From the NCBI GenBank assembly GCA_003054695.1, contig QAZA01000021.1, positions 1-64,000 of the forward strand: a stretch of 64,000 nt of DNA, read 5' to 3'. The stretch comes from Verrucomicrobia bacterium LW23 (GTDB lineage: Bacteria > Verrucomicrobiota > Verrucomicrobiia > Methylacidiphilales > UBA1321). The first letter of the stretch is position 1. Each line of letters begins with the position of its first letter. A program made the position numbers and the translations under genes. The notes beneath the pieces are model-generated. The model ran no database searches and was not told where the DNA came from. It saw only the letters and a list, made by a program, of their open reading frames with translations. Shown one piece after another: positions 1 to 7,008 of this stretch.

Positions 1-954
1 CAGGCCCAGGGCAAGCATCACCGCAAAGGGCTCGTCCAGACTCCAGGCCAGCGGCTGCATCTCGGTGGTGTAGAGTTTGATGATGTAGCTGCCCTGGTGA
101 TAAAAGGGTAACAGAAGGCGTTGGTAGCCAAACGGGTTGATCATGCAGCACGTCAGCAGCAGCGCAAAGCCGCCCGCCCAGGCGAGGATGTGGCTGGAGG
201 AGAGGGCGGCAATGAGCGAGAGCGGCTTTCCCTCCCCCTGTGCCACCGCGCGATTCGCAAGTACCTCACGCACAAGGGCTTCGCACGCAAATGCGGCGTA
301 TATCACCAGGCCGAGAACAAAGCCGCTGTGGAATCCGGCCCACACTGTCTGCAGCAGCCCCAGCGGCCAAAACTCCCACCACGCGCGCGGGGGACGGCGC
401 AGATAGCTCAGTAACCACAGCATCGTCACCACAAGGCCAAGGCAGGTAAAGACTTCCGGCCGAAAGTTCATGCGGTTGCCGGAGAGGACAAGCGTCACGA
501 TTACCATCGACGCCGTTATCACGCCCAGGCCCCGACTGCGCCAGGCCACGACAATGGGCGCCAGGCAGATGAACAGCCAGGCCAGCACGTTAAGCGCGGC
601 GACCAGGCGCTCGTTTACGGAGACGAGGCTGTAGAGAAGCAGCTGGTAGAGGACGTACTCGTTAACAAGGGCGTGGCCCCGGTTGGGGTAGTTGAAGACG
701 TCCTCGGCAAGCACACGGCCGCTCTCCACCATCCAGCGGCCTTGCGCCAGATGCCAGCCTAAGTCGTTGGGGCGCAACGGTGGCGTCAGAGCCCAGGTGG
801 CCACGGTGCACGCCACAATCAGCACAAAAACGACCGGCACCAGCGTCTCCGCCGTGCGCAGCAGGCTGGCCACGGAGAAGGACGGGGCGCCGTCGTCGGT
901 GGCCCCGGCGTCGTCGCGGGGCGGCTGCGTGGGGGGTGCGGACTCAGGAACCAT
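1..954 (-). CDS. Polytopic membrane protein, C-terminus beyond window
   Basis: This frame is open on the minus strand from an ATG at 954 to the window edge, so the C-terminus is missing. After a Pro-rich N-terminus come several long hydrophobic segments (for example around PVVFVLIVACTVATWAL) and a loop containing DLGWHLAQGRWMVESG followed by EDVFNYPN. A pattern of Asp, Trp-His and Gly in the first periplasmic loop is common in GT39/DUF2029-like lipid-linked sugar transferases and related hypothetical membrane proteins. Function is therefore only suggested. An upstream in-frame ATG at 1047 is also possible; it would add 31 residues of unremarkable sequence. Confidence 0.7.
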   Translation of the reverse strand, partial: MVPESAPPTQPPRDDAGATDDGAPSFSVASLLRTAETLVPVVFVLIVACTVATWALTPPLRPNDLGWHLAQGRWMVESGRVLAEDVFNYPNRGHALVNEYVLYQLLLYSLVSVNERLVAALNVLAWLFICLAPIVVAWRSRGLGVITASMVIVTLVLSGNRMNFRPEVFTCLGLVVTMLWLLSYLRRPPRAWWEFWPLGLLQTVWAGFHSGFVLGLVIYAAFACEALVREVLANRAVAQGEGKPLSLIAALSSSHILAWAGGFALLLTCCMINPFGYQRLLLPFYHQGSYIIKLYTTEMQPLAWSLDEPFAVMLALGL

Positions 955-1268
955 GGGGGAGGGCGGCGGCGCGACGGTGCGCGGGCACGCATCACCTCGT
1001 AGCAGACGGCCCGCGGGGTGTCCAGCATGGGATGGCTGCCGGAGCATTGGCTGAACGGCCCCATCCCAGCCCGGCCCAGGCGGAGGCGATCATCGCTTTG
1101 GGCGCGTGCTGCGTTGGTCTTGCTCCATTAATTGCTACCCGTGACCGGGAATGATGCAGTAAGGCAGCCGAATGTACTATATAATTGCGCCCAATAAATT
1201 GTTACCTTTTGTCCCGAAATCGCACGTTAGTAGTTGATGGATACGCCAACCGCGTGCACATTACCGGG

Positions 1269-1709
1269 ATGGCTACCACTGCTTCCCGCCAATCCGACTC
1301 CGACCCCGTTCCGGCGGCAGGCTCGCAGCCTGGCACAGGCGCCTCCACCGCCGCGTCGGCCTCCCCAGTCCCGCGCATTGCGCCATGGCAGGTTGCGGCG
1401 TTGCTCAGCCTGGTGCTGGTGAGCTGCCTGGTGGTGGCGCTGAAGCCGGGCTCCACCTTTATGCCGGCGTACAGCTACTACGTTATGCCGGATACGATTT
1501 TGTATGACGCTAAAACCAAGGGGCGCGCCGCCATTATTCTGGACGTGGGTCCGCATACCTTCCCCGATGGCTCGCAGGAGCGCGGCGTGCGGGTGCGCGT
1601 GGTAAAGGGCAGCGACCAGTGGCGCGCCTGGGGCGTTACCGGCGAGACCGGGTGGATACGTGCCAGCCTTATCCAGGAGCATTTTCTGGTGCGCGCGGCC
1701 GATCCGTAA
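1269..1709 (+). CDS. Single-pass membrane protein with SH3-like C-terminus
   Basis: A 146-residue protein starting at the ATG at 1269. A more upstream TTG at 1185 is less likely. Residues about 1-37 are Ser/Ala/Pro rich; one hydrophobic helix (QVAALLSLVLVSCLVVAL) follows; the remainder is an exported beta-rich stretch ending in WGVTGETGWIRASLI, which resembles the closing strands of a bacterial SH3 domain. No catalytic motif is visible. It probably sits in the inner membrane with the SH3-like part outside. The assignment of the fold is by motif only; the biological role is unknown. Confidence 0.6.
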   Translation: MATTASRQSDSDPVPAAGSQPGTGASTAASASPVPRIAPWQVAALLSLVLVSCLVVALKPGSTFMPAYSYYVMPDTILYDAKTKGRAAIILDVGPHTFPDGSQERGVRVRVVKGSDQWRAWGVTGETGWIRASLIQEHFLVRAADP

Positions 1710-2006
1710 ACCCGGGCGAACCCGTGTCCCCAAGTTCAACTCCCTCAATTCCAACTTCTAACCTCAACGATAAGGAGCCCCCCTTTGGCGCCGCCCGCCT
1801 GATTCCCGCGGCACTCCCCTACCCTCACTTTACGCGACACTCCCAGCATGGGCCGCTTCGCCACGCAACCGCCCGCCTTGTTGCGTCGGTGGTGACGCAG
1901 CGTACCAGGACACCCCCCTCCGTACCACTCGAACGCCCGCACATCCGCCCCGCCCCACCGGCACCCTGCGACATCGGGCGCGCCTTCCCCCCCCGAGCAC
2001 GACGCC
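1710..2006. other. C-rich intergenic stretch, nothing recognised
   Basis: About 300 bases of strongly pyrimidine-rich (C-rich) plus strand between the SH3-like gene and the YihY gene. No convincing ORF, terminator or repeat is visible; frames open here on either strand look like composition artefacts. Confidence 0.4.
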
Positions 2007-3227
2007 ATGCCGAGCAGCAGCGATACCCCCAATACCCCCGCCCCCTACGCGACAACCCCGCGAATTTCCCCCTGGCAGCAGCACCCCCACGCGCAACCCA
2101 GCAGGCAGCTACAGGATCACAATTCACCGGTGTCGTACCCGACGTCGGGCCCGCGCACGGACGCGGCGGAGGCAGCGCGCCACCAGCGCTGGACAACCAT
2201 GGCCACCCGGACATCTTACTCTTTCTTTACGCTGATGTATCAGTCCGTCCTCCGCTTTTACGAGGACAACGGGCCGCGCATGTCCGCCGCGCTGGCCTAT
2301 TACACGGTGTTCAGCATCCCTGGCATGCTGTTCATTGCGATTGCCGTTGCGGGCAGCGTGTTTGGGCAGGCGGCGGCGGAGAAGGAGCTGCATAACCAGA
2401 TCGTCTCCACGGTGGGCAAAACGGCGGCCGATGCCATTGAGGGAATGGTGAGCAACACCAACAAACCGGGCGCGGGCATCATGGCCACGGTCGTCGGCCT
2501 GGCCACGCTTATTTTTGGTGGCTCCGGCGTGTTTCTGGAGCTGCAGAGCTCGCTCAATATCATCTGGCGGGTGCCCACGTCCAAGTATGCCACCGTTGCC
2601 GGCTTTATCTGGCAACGCGTCGTCTCTTTCCTGATGGTCTTTGGCATTGGGCTTATCCTGTTGGCCTCGCTGGTGCTGAGCGCCACCGTCTCCGCCGTCG
2701 GGCAATTTGTACAGGCCAACCTGCCGGGCGTGTTTCCCTGGATGCGCCTGGGCGAGCTGAGCATCTCCTTTATCTCCGTACTGGCGCTGTTTGCGATGAT
2801 CTACAAGATCATTCCCGACCGCCGCGTGCTGTGGAGCGACGTCTGGCTGGGCGCCACCGTCACCGCCGTGCTCTTCACCTTTGGCAAGTACGGCATAGGC
2901 CTGTACCTGGCGCATAGCAGCGTCAGCAGCACCTACGGCGCGGCGGGGTCGATCATCATCATCCTCATCTGGGTCTACTTCTCCGCGCAGATTTTATTGC
3001 TGGGTGCGGAGCAAACCTACGTCTATGCGCGGGACTTTGGCTCCCTGCGCACCAGCCACGCCCACGCCCGCAAGCTGGATCAGACCGGCTCCGTCTCCGC
3101 CCTGCAGGAAGCCGAGCCCGAAGGCACCGAGGCGGCCGCCGAGGAGCGGGCCGAAGCCGCTGCGGCTTCTTCTTCGTCCTCCGCCCCCTCCACAACGCCG
3201 CGAGATCGCGGCGACACCGTTGTGTGA
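2007..3227 (+). CDS. YihY/BrkB family inner-membrane protein
   Basis: A 406-residue protein of the YihY/virulence factor BrkB family (UPF0761). The core begins with RFYEDNGPRMSAALAYYTVF, matching the family signature in which the first helix carries Ala-Ala-Leu-Ala-Tyr-Tyr, and continues through about six transmembrane helices to YGAAGSIIIILIWVYFSAQI, another conserved block. The C-terminal 60 residues are a charged, Ala/Ser-rich cytoplasmic tail. The molecular function of the family is not settled. The ATG at 2007 gives a long Pro-rich N-terminal extension; the ATG at 2200, just before the conserved core, is an equally plausible start. Confidence 0.88.
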   Translation: MPSSSDTPNTPAPYATTPRISPWQQHPHAQPSRQLQDHNSPVSYPTSGPRTDAAEAARHQRWTTMATRTSYSFFTLMYQSVLRFYEDNGPRMSAALAYYTVFSIPGMLFIAIAVAGSVFGQAAAEKELHNQIVSTVGKTAADAIEGMVSNTNKPGAGIMATVVGLATLIFGGSGVFLELQSSLNIIWRVPTSKYATVAGFIWQRVVSFLMVFGIGLILLASLVLSATVSAVGQFVQANLPGVFPWMRLGELSISFISVLALFAMIYKIIPDRRVLWSDVWLGATVTAVLFTFGKYGIGLYLAHSSVSSTYGAAGSIIIILIWVYFSAQILLLGAEQTYVYARDFGSLRTSHAHARKLDQTGSVSALQEAEPEGTEAAAEERAEAAAASSSSSAPSTTPRDRGDTVV

Positions 3228-3495
3228 ACAAGCGGGCGGAAAGCACGCCGGCACTCCACAGGAATTATGTACCGATTGACTCCCGAGTGAGGCATTACAC
3301 AGCCAAAAGGTACGGACCTGCTAAAAAACGTGCGTACGCTAAATTTGTATTTCTACTAATTGAGATTATGATATGATGGGCGAAAAACCAGAGGAAACAG
3401 GGAGGAAAACGAGAAGAAGCCCGCTCTGCCACGGAGACGCCGTGGCGTTTAGCTGATTAAGCGAGCCAAGCCTCCCCTGCCCCACCCACCAGATC
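3228..3495. promoter_or_regulatory. AT-rich leader of the GYF_2 gene
   Basis: An AT-rich stretch (about 3310-3380) unlike the flanking GC-rich DNA contains a TATGAT hexamer preceded by TTGTAT-like sequence, a possible sigma-70 type promoter for the gene at 3496. A 7-bp hairpin (GCCACGG/CCGTGGC) lies at 3428-3446. Both are weak, by-eye assignments. Confidence 0.3.
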
Positions 3496-5055
3496 ATGGC
3501 TGAATTGTACTTGTGGATTGATGGCGCCCAGGCCGGGCCCTTCACCGAAGATGAACTGCGCTCCAAAGACGCGGGCGGCGAGATGTCCGATGAGTCAATT
3601 CTCGTGACTACGGACCTTGGGCAAAGCTGGGCTCCTGTAACGGAGTTCCGAGAACGCTGGGCAGGCCTGCCCCCCGTTGCGCCCTCTGCCCGGCCCCCTG
3701 CCGCCGCATTGCCCTCCGCCGTGCGCACAGGCGGCGCCAAAAAAGACAACTACCCGCCGGGCTACGCCCCGACGATGAAGTTTGACATCCCCGACCCCGG
3801 CTCGCGGCCCGGCAGCGCCATCCGCCGCAGCCCGGCGGCGCGACCCGCCAGCGTCTCCCAGGGCGCGCCCGCCGTCCAGCAGGCGCCCCCCTCGGAGGCC
3901 TCCAACGTGCCCAAAGCGTTTGTGCCCGCGGCGCGGCCCGGGGCGGACAAAGGCGTGGTGCAGCCCAGCTTTGCGCGCGATCGCGACATTCATATTGGTG
4001 CGGCGTCCACCATCAAGATCGACATTCCCGACACCAACTCCAAAAAGAGCATTGCGCCCTCCAGCGTATCGGCCGGCGCTGTCAAACCTTCGGCGCAGCA
4101 GCGGCCGCCCTCGCAGGGCATCCCCTCCTCCCTGGCTGCTGCCGCCAACCTGCCCCCCGCCCCAGCCATCAAGCCGCAGGGCCTGCCGCCGGCCGGGCGC
4201 CCCATCCCCTCCAGCGTGGCGGGGGCCGTGCCTGGGGCCGGGGCCGCCTCAGTGCCGCCCGCCGGGCGCTCCGTACCGCCCGCCAGCCTGGCTGGTGCAG
4301 TACCCGGCGCGGCCCCGGCCGGCCTGCCCCCCGCGGCGCCCGCCAGGCCGTCGTCGCTGGCCACCCCCCCTGCCTCCCTGGCAGGCAAAGCCCCTTCGTC
4401 CAGGCCCGCGCCGTCGTCGGGCTCGGCCTCCGCCTCCGCAACACCTGCCTCCGACAGCACCCCCGCATCCGAGGGTGCTGACGCGGCCCCCGCCTCAGCG
4501 CCCGCACGCCCGGGATCCACAGCCGGCAAGAAAGGCATCTCGCCGTCGATGAACGCCGCGGTATCCGCATCGGCGTCCAACCTGGCCGCCATGGTCAAGG
4601 CCGCCGAGGCCGCCAGCGAGGCCGCGGCCGCCAACCCCGGCGCCGCGTTTGCCAAGCCCATCGAAGTCGATCCGGTCGATCCCTATGCGCGCGAGGACCT
4701 TGCGTCGCAAATCGGTATGCTCGGCGGCGTGCTGCTGCTGGCCGGCGCCTTCTGCCCCTTCCTGCGCGCTGCGCCCACGGGGGATTCCGTTGCGCTGCGC
4801 GACTTTGCCGCCGGCTACGGCGCCATCCTGCTGGGCATCATCGCCATTTTCCTGGCGTGGGATCGCCGGTTTATCGGCCTCTGGGGCACCAGCGTGGCCA
4901 CCGTGGGCCTGCTCGCCTACTTCTACTTCGCTATCGTCCCCACCCTGGGCGAGGCGCCGGAGTGGCAGTGGGGCATCGGCATTGTTGTGCTCGGCATCGT
5001 CCTGCAAATCGTCTCCGCGGCCTTAAGCATGATGGGCAAAAAGCCCACCAAATAG
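3496..5055 (+). CDS. GYF_2 (DUF4339) domain membrane protein
   Basis: A 519-residue protein. Residues 3-50 form a GYF_2 domain (LYLWIDGAQAGPFTEDEL, then W at the SWAPV strand), a fold that binds proline-rich or other linear peptides in PVC bacteria. Residues 60-385 are an extremely Pro/Ala/Ser-rich linker. It carries two near-identical short motifs, TMKFDIPD (about 93) and TIKIDIPD (about 172), each followed by a Ser-rich basic stretch. Four transmembrane helices occupy about 404-513. So the GYF domain faces the cytoplasm on a long tether from the membrane. A strong terminator follows at 5085. The role is not known. Confidence 0.8.
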   Translation: MAELYLWIDGAQAGPFTEDELRSKDAGGEMSDESILVTTDLGQSWAPVTEFRERWAGLPPVAPSARPPAAALPSAVRTGGAKKDNYPPGYAPTMKFDIPDPGSRPGSAIRRSPAARPASVSQGAPAVQQAPPSEASNVPKAFVPAARPGADKGVVQPSFARDRDIHIGAASTIKIDIPDTNSKKSIAPSSVSAGAVKPSAQQRPPSQGIPSSLAAAANLPPAPAIKPQGLPPAGRPIPSSVAGAVPGAGAASVPPAGRSVPPASLAGAVPGAAPAGLPPAAPARPSSLATPPASLAGKAPSSRPAPSSGSASASATPASDSTPASEGADAAPASAPARPGSTAGKKGISPSMNAAVSASASNLAAMVKAAEAASEAAAANPGAAFAKPIEVDPVDPYAREDLASQIGMLGGVLLLAGAFCPFLRAAPTGDSVALRDFAAGYGAILLGIIAIFLAWDRRFIGLWGTSVATVGLLAYFYFAIVPTLGEAPEWQWGIGIVVLGIVLQIVSAALSMMGKKPTK

Positions 5056-5084
5056 CGCGCAAAGCCCGTAAAGAGAGCCCATCC

Positions 5085-5121
5085 AACGGCGCCTGCACAT
5101 TGCGTGCGGCGCCGTTTTTTT
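5085..5121 (+). terminator. Rho-independent terminator after GYF_2 gene
   Basis: A perfect 9-bp stem AACGGCGCC / GGCGCCGTT (5085-5093 and 5108-5116), extendable into the loop, is followed immediately by seven T residues (5115-5121). It separates the GYF_2 gene from the pilin cluster. Confidence 0.9.
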
Positions 5122-5465
5122 GGGTTTCGACGACGCTATGGGGCGGGAGAAAGATCCATCCGGCAAAGAGAAACCGGCAAGAATTACCTAGCCCAACAGG
5201 ATTTACACGGCTCTTTTTGAGGATCAGGCAAGGATTTCCGGGCAAGAACGACCCTTAAACCGGAAAAATCCTCAAAGTGCAGCAACCTCGTATTGGAAAC
5301 TTTAGAATTGTTTTTACGCGTTTTAAAGGAAAAACACGCATGTATCAATCACGCGCCGCAAATTTTTTCAGATTTTTTCCTTCCACTTTCAGAGAGCATT
5401 TGGTTCAATTCCACTCATCAGGCAACACTATACGTCGCCTGATGGGAAGGAGGTGAAAAGATACA
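5122..5465 (+). promoter_or_regulatory. Structured leader of the first pilin gene
   Basis: No gene fits these 340 bases. They hold a nested hairpin: TGAGGAT (5218-5224) with ATCCTCA (5268-5274) outside and TTTCCGG (5235-5241) with CCGGAAA (5260-5266) inside. The segment AGGAT at 5231-5235 could pair with the same ATCCT, giving an alternative fold. Downstream, an 8-bp hairpin CATCAGGC/GCCTGATG (5416-5423, 5437-5444) ends directly against the Shine-Dalgarno GGAAGGAGGTGA (5445 onward). The A/T-rich middle (5290-5400) is the likely promoter area. The structures are read from the sequence; a regulatory role is inferred. Confidence 0.45.
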
Positions 5466-5669
5466 ATGATGACCAAAATTCTTTCCAAGTTCAAGTCCCT
5501 TAAGGCTCGCAAGAGCAAGTCCGGTCAGACCCTCGTGGAATACGCGCTGATCCTGGCGTTCATTTCCGTGGTCGCGATCCTGGTTCTCCAGCAGCTCGGT
5601 GGTGAAATCACCAAGGTGTTCGGCACGATCAAGAGCAAGCTTCAGGAAGCGCAGGTTGCTTCCACGTAA
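5466..5669 (+). CDS. Flp/Fap-type pilin subunit 1
   Basis: A 67-residue class IVb prepilin. A short, basic leader (MMTKILSKFKSLKARKSKSG) ends in Gly, after which QTLVEYALILAFISVVAIL gives the Flp signature: cleavage after Gly, Glu at +5, Tyr at +6, then a 20-residue hydrophobic helix. A TadV/PilD-type prepilin peptidase would cleave it in the membrane for assembly by a Tad secretion apparatus. No assembly genes lie in this window. The Shine-Dalgarno AAGGAGGTGA, 10 bases upstream, fixes the start. Downstream lies a hairpin with the conserved CAGTCCAATCCTG loop. The mature part is nearly identical to subunit 2. Confidence 0.93.
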   Translation: MMTKILSKFKSLKARKSKSGQTLVEYALILAFISVVAILVLQQLGGEITKVFGTIKSKLQEAQVAST

Positions 5670-5687
5670 TTGTGGAACTGCATTCCA

Positions 5688-5730
5688 GATCCTCGAGCTT
5701 GGCAGTCCAATCCTGTTTAGCTCGATGATC
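5688..5730 (+). ncRNA. Pilin 3' hairpin element, copy 1
   Basis: Starts 19 bases after the pilin 1 stop codon. The stem TCGAGCT/AGCTCGA (5693-5699, 5719-5725) is perfect and extends outward, past one mismatch, by GATC/GATC. The apical part holds CAGTCCAATCCTG (5703-5715), in which CAG can pair with CTG around TCCAATC. No T tract follows, so it is not a classical terminator. Copies 2 and 3 share the 13-mer but have different stem sequences. Confidence 0.6.
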
Positions 5731-5802
5731 CCCTTCCCCCAGGCTTTCACGCATTAGGCAGCAGCCAGTGGCAGTCGCAAAAAAAGCAACTTCTCTCAGT
5801 AC

Positions 5803-5847
5803 CCGCCTTTAGAGGACACAGGTCCACAACATTGGCGGATTTTTTTT
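5803..5847 (+). terminator. Probable terminator between pilin 1 and pilin 2
   Basis: CCGCC (5803-5807) pairs with GGCGG (5834-5838), with an inner GGAC/GTCC hairpin, followed by a run of eight T (5840-5847). The stem is short and the loop large, so efficiency is uncertain. Confidence 0.5.
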
Positions 5848-5906
5848 GCAACGAATTTTCCAGCACGCGTCTAACAAGCACAAGCACGGGCAACGCACCC
5901 GGCTGA

Positions 5907-5916
5907 AAGGAGGTGA
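5907..5916 (+). promoter_or_regulatory. Strong Shine-Dalgarno that sets the pilin 2 start
   Basis: AAAGGAGGTGA-type sequence lies about 9 bases before ATG 5925. An in-frame GTG at 5913 lies inside this site and therefore cannot be the true start. The same near-perfect anti-SD complement precedes pilins 1 and 3 (about 5447 and 6465) and the Cys-rich peptide gene at 12480. Confidence 0.8.
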
Positions 5917-5924
5917 AAGTACAA

Positions 5925-6131
5925 ATGATGACCCAAATTATTTCGAAGCTCAAGACTCTGGCTCTTCGCCGCAAGAGCAAGTCCGGTCAGACCCTGGTTG
6001 AATACGCCCTTATCCTGGCGTTTATCTCCGTGGTCGCCATCCTGGTCCTCCAGCAGCTCGGTGGTGAAATCACCAAGGTGTTCGGCACGATCAAGAGCAA
6101 GCTCCAGGAAGCGCAGATCGCCTCTACGTAA
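5925..6131 (+). CDS. Flp/Fap-type pilin subunit 2
   Basis: A 68-residue prepilin, a close paralogue of subunit 1. The leader is MMTQIISKLKTLALRRKSKSG and the processed protein again starts QTLVEYALILAFISVV with Glu at +5; the C-terminal half (GGEITKVFGTIKSKLQEAQ) matches subunit 1 almost exactly at protein and nucleotide level, pointing to recent tandem duplication. The start is ATG 5925, chosen because the Shine-Dalgarno overlaps the more upstream GTG. It has its own leader, its own 3' hairpin (6155-6194) and its own terminator (6267-6293), so it can be transcribed separately. Confidence 0.93.
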   Translation: MMTQIISKLKTLALRRKSKSGQTLVEYALILAFISVVAILVLQQLGGEITKVFGTIKSKLQEAQIAST

Positions 6132-6154
6132 TCCTGTACCGGCTACCTTTGAAT

Positions 6155-6194
6155 TCCTCAGGTGTTTTCAGTCCAATCCTGGAAATCCTGAGGA
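6155..6194 (+). ncRNA. Pilin 3' hairpin element, copy 2
   Basis: The stem TCCTCAGG/CCTGAGGA (6155-6162, 6187-6194) is 8 bp and perfect. The apical region contains CAGTCCAATCCTG (6169-6181), flanked by TTT and GAAA that can extend the CAG/CTG pairing with one bulge. The stem sequence is unrelated to that of copy 1 apart from its position. Confidence 0.6.
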
Positions 6195-6266
6195 TGATCT
6201 GTTTACAGCCCCCTGGAGTCACTCGCAGAAGCAGCTTCTGACGTATTGCACTGGGCAACTATTTCC

Positions 6267-6293
6267 TCCCGTGTTCCACACGGGATTTTTTTT
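6267..6293 (+). terminator. Rho-independent terminator after pilin 2
   Basis: A 7-bp stem TCCCGTG/CACGGGA (6267-6273, 6279-6285) with a 5-nt loop is followed by eight T (6286-6293). It lies about 75 bases beyond the copy 2 hairpin, showing that the hairpin and the terminator are separate elements. Confidence 0.85.
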
Positions 6294-6487
6294 GCCCAGG
6301 TCAAGTATTGCCGCCCCCCTGCGTCCCCTTGCCTGCGCATCCAATTCGGACAGCGAACCGCCGGCACTATTGTGGCCCCTTTGTGAAGATTTACATCAGG
6401 ACAGCGCTTTTAGCTTTCCATTTCGCTCAATCTGTCATAGTAGTTAGAATCATAGCGTTCTCGTAAAGGAGGTGGATAAAATATATC

Positions 6488-6712
6488 ATGAGCCATATCC
6501 TTTCTGTTTTCCGATCTCATATGGATCGTCGTCGTCGCCATCAACGTAAATCCGGCCAGACACTGGTTGAGTATGCGCTGATTCTGGCGTTCATTTCCGT
6601 CGTCGCCATCCTCGTGCTCCAGCAACTGGGCGGCGAAGTCGTCAACGTCTACAACAAGATTTACACGAAGATTCAGGAGGCCCCCACCGCTTCGTCCGGC
6701 TTCAGCGGGTAA
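6488..6712 (+). CDS. Flp/Fap-type pilin subunit 3
   Basis: A 74-residue prepilin. The leader is longer and more basic (MSHILSVFRSHMDRRRRHQR, then KSG), and the mature part starts with the same QTLVEYALILAFISVVAILV block. The C-terminal part diverges (GGEVVNVYNKIYTKIQEA, then PTASSGFSG), so this may be a minor or differently used subunit. The AAAGGAGGTG at 6465-6474 sets the start. A third copy of the CAGTCCAATCCTG hairpin follows. Product and processing are confidently predicted from the signature; its role relative to subunits 1 and 2 is unknown. Confidence 0.92.
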   Translation: MSHILSVFRSHMDRRRRHQRKSGQTLVEYALILAFISVVAILVLQQLGGEVVNVYNKIYTKIQEAPTASSGFSG

Positions 6713-6787
6713 CCGCCTGTTTCTCCTGTCGCGGGGTCCGGAAATCCGTCCCTTTCTGTTACCTTTCCGGTACCTTGCAGTTTCCAA

Positions 6788-6830
6788 GGGATTCGAGTCC
6801 CGCAGTCCAATCCTGCTGACTCGAACGCCC
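6788..6830 (+). ncRNA. Pilin 3' hairpin element, copy 3
   Basis: The stem TTCGAGTC/GACTCGAA (6792-6799, 6818-6825) is 8 bp and perfect, with a possible outer GGG/CCC. Inside, GCAG/CTGC closes the conserved TCCAATC loop, so CAGTCCAATCCTG is at 6803-6815. The position is 79 bases after the pilin 3 stop. No T tract follows. Confidence 0.6.
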
Positions 6831-7008
6831 GCCTGTCCTCTCAGCATGCGCAGGTGCGCAAACGCCCGAGCGCCCCCGGAGCCATCGCCGCTTCCCATAC
6901 TTGCCGAAAGAGGAGTTTGCCTGAGGCGAGACGTATGGATGAAGTGGGCGAACCGAGCGTAGCTTACGCCCGCAACGTGCTTCGCCTCAAGTCCCGCAGC
7001 CACTCAGC

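Noticed and set aside
1619-2395. 258-codon plus-strand frame across the C-rich gap
   Set aside because: Overlaps two better-supported genes, is Pro/Arg-rich and shows no domain.
5688-5730. Pilin 3' hairpins as Rho-independent terminators
   Set aside because: None has a T tract, and proper terminators are seen further downstream at 5803-5847 and 6267-6293.
6786-6806. GGGATTCGAGTCCC looks like a tRNA T-arm
   Set aside because: No acceptor, D- or anticodon arms can be found in the preceding 70 bases, and the segment fits better in the pilin 3' hairpin.
6410-7003. 197-codon minus-strand frame opposite pilin 3
   Set aside because: Antisense to a gene with a strong Shine-Dalgarno and Flp signature; also crosses the 3' hairpin.
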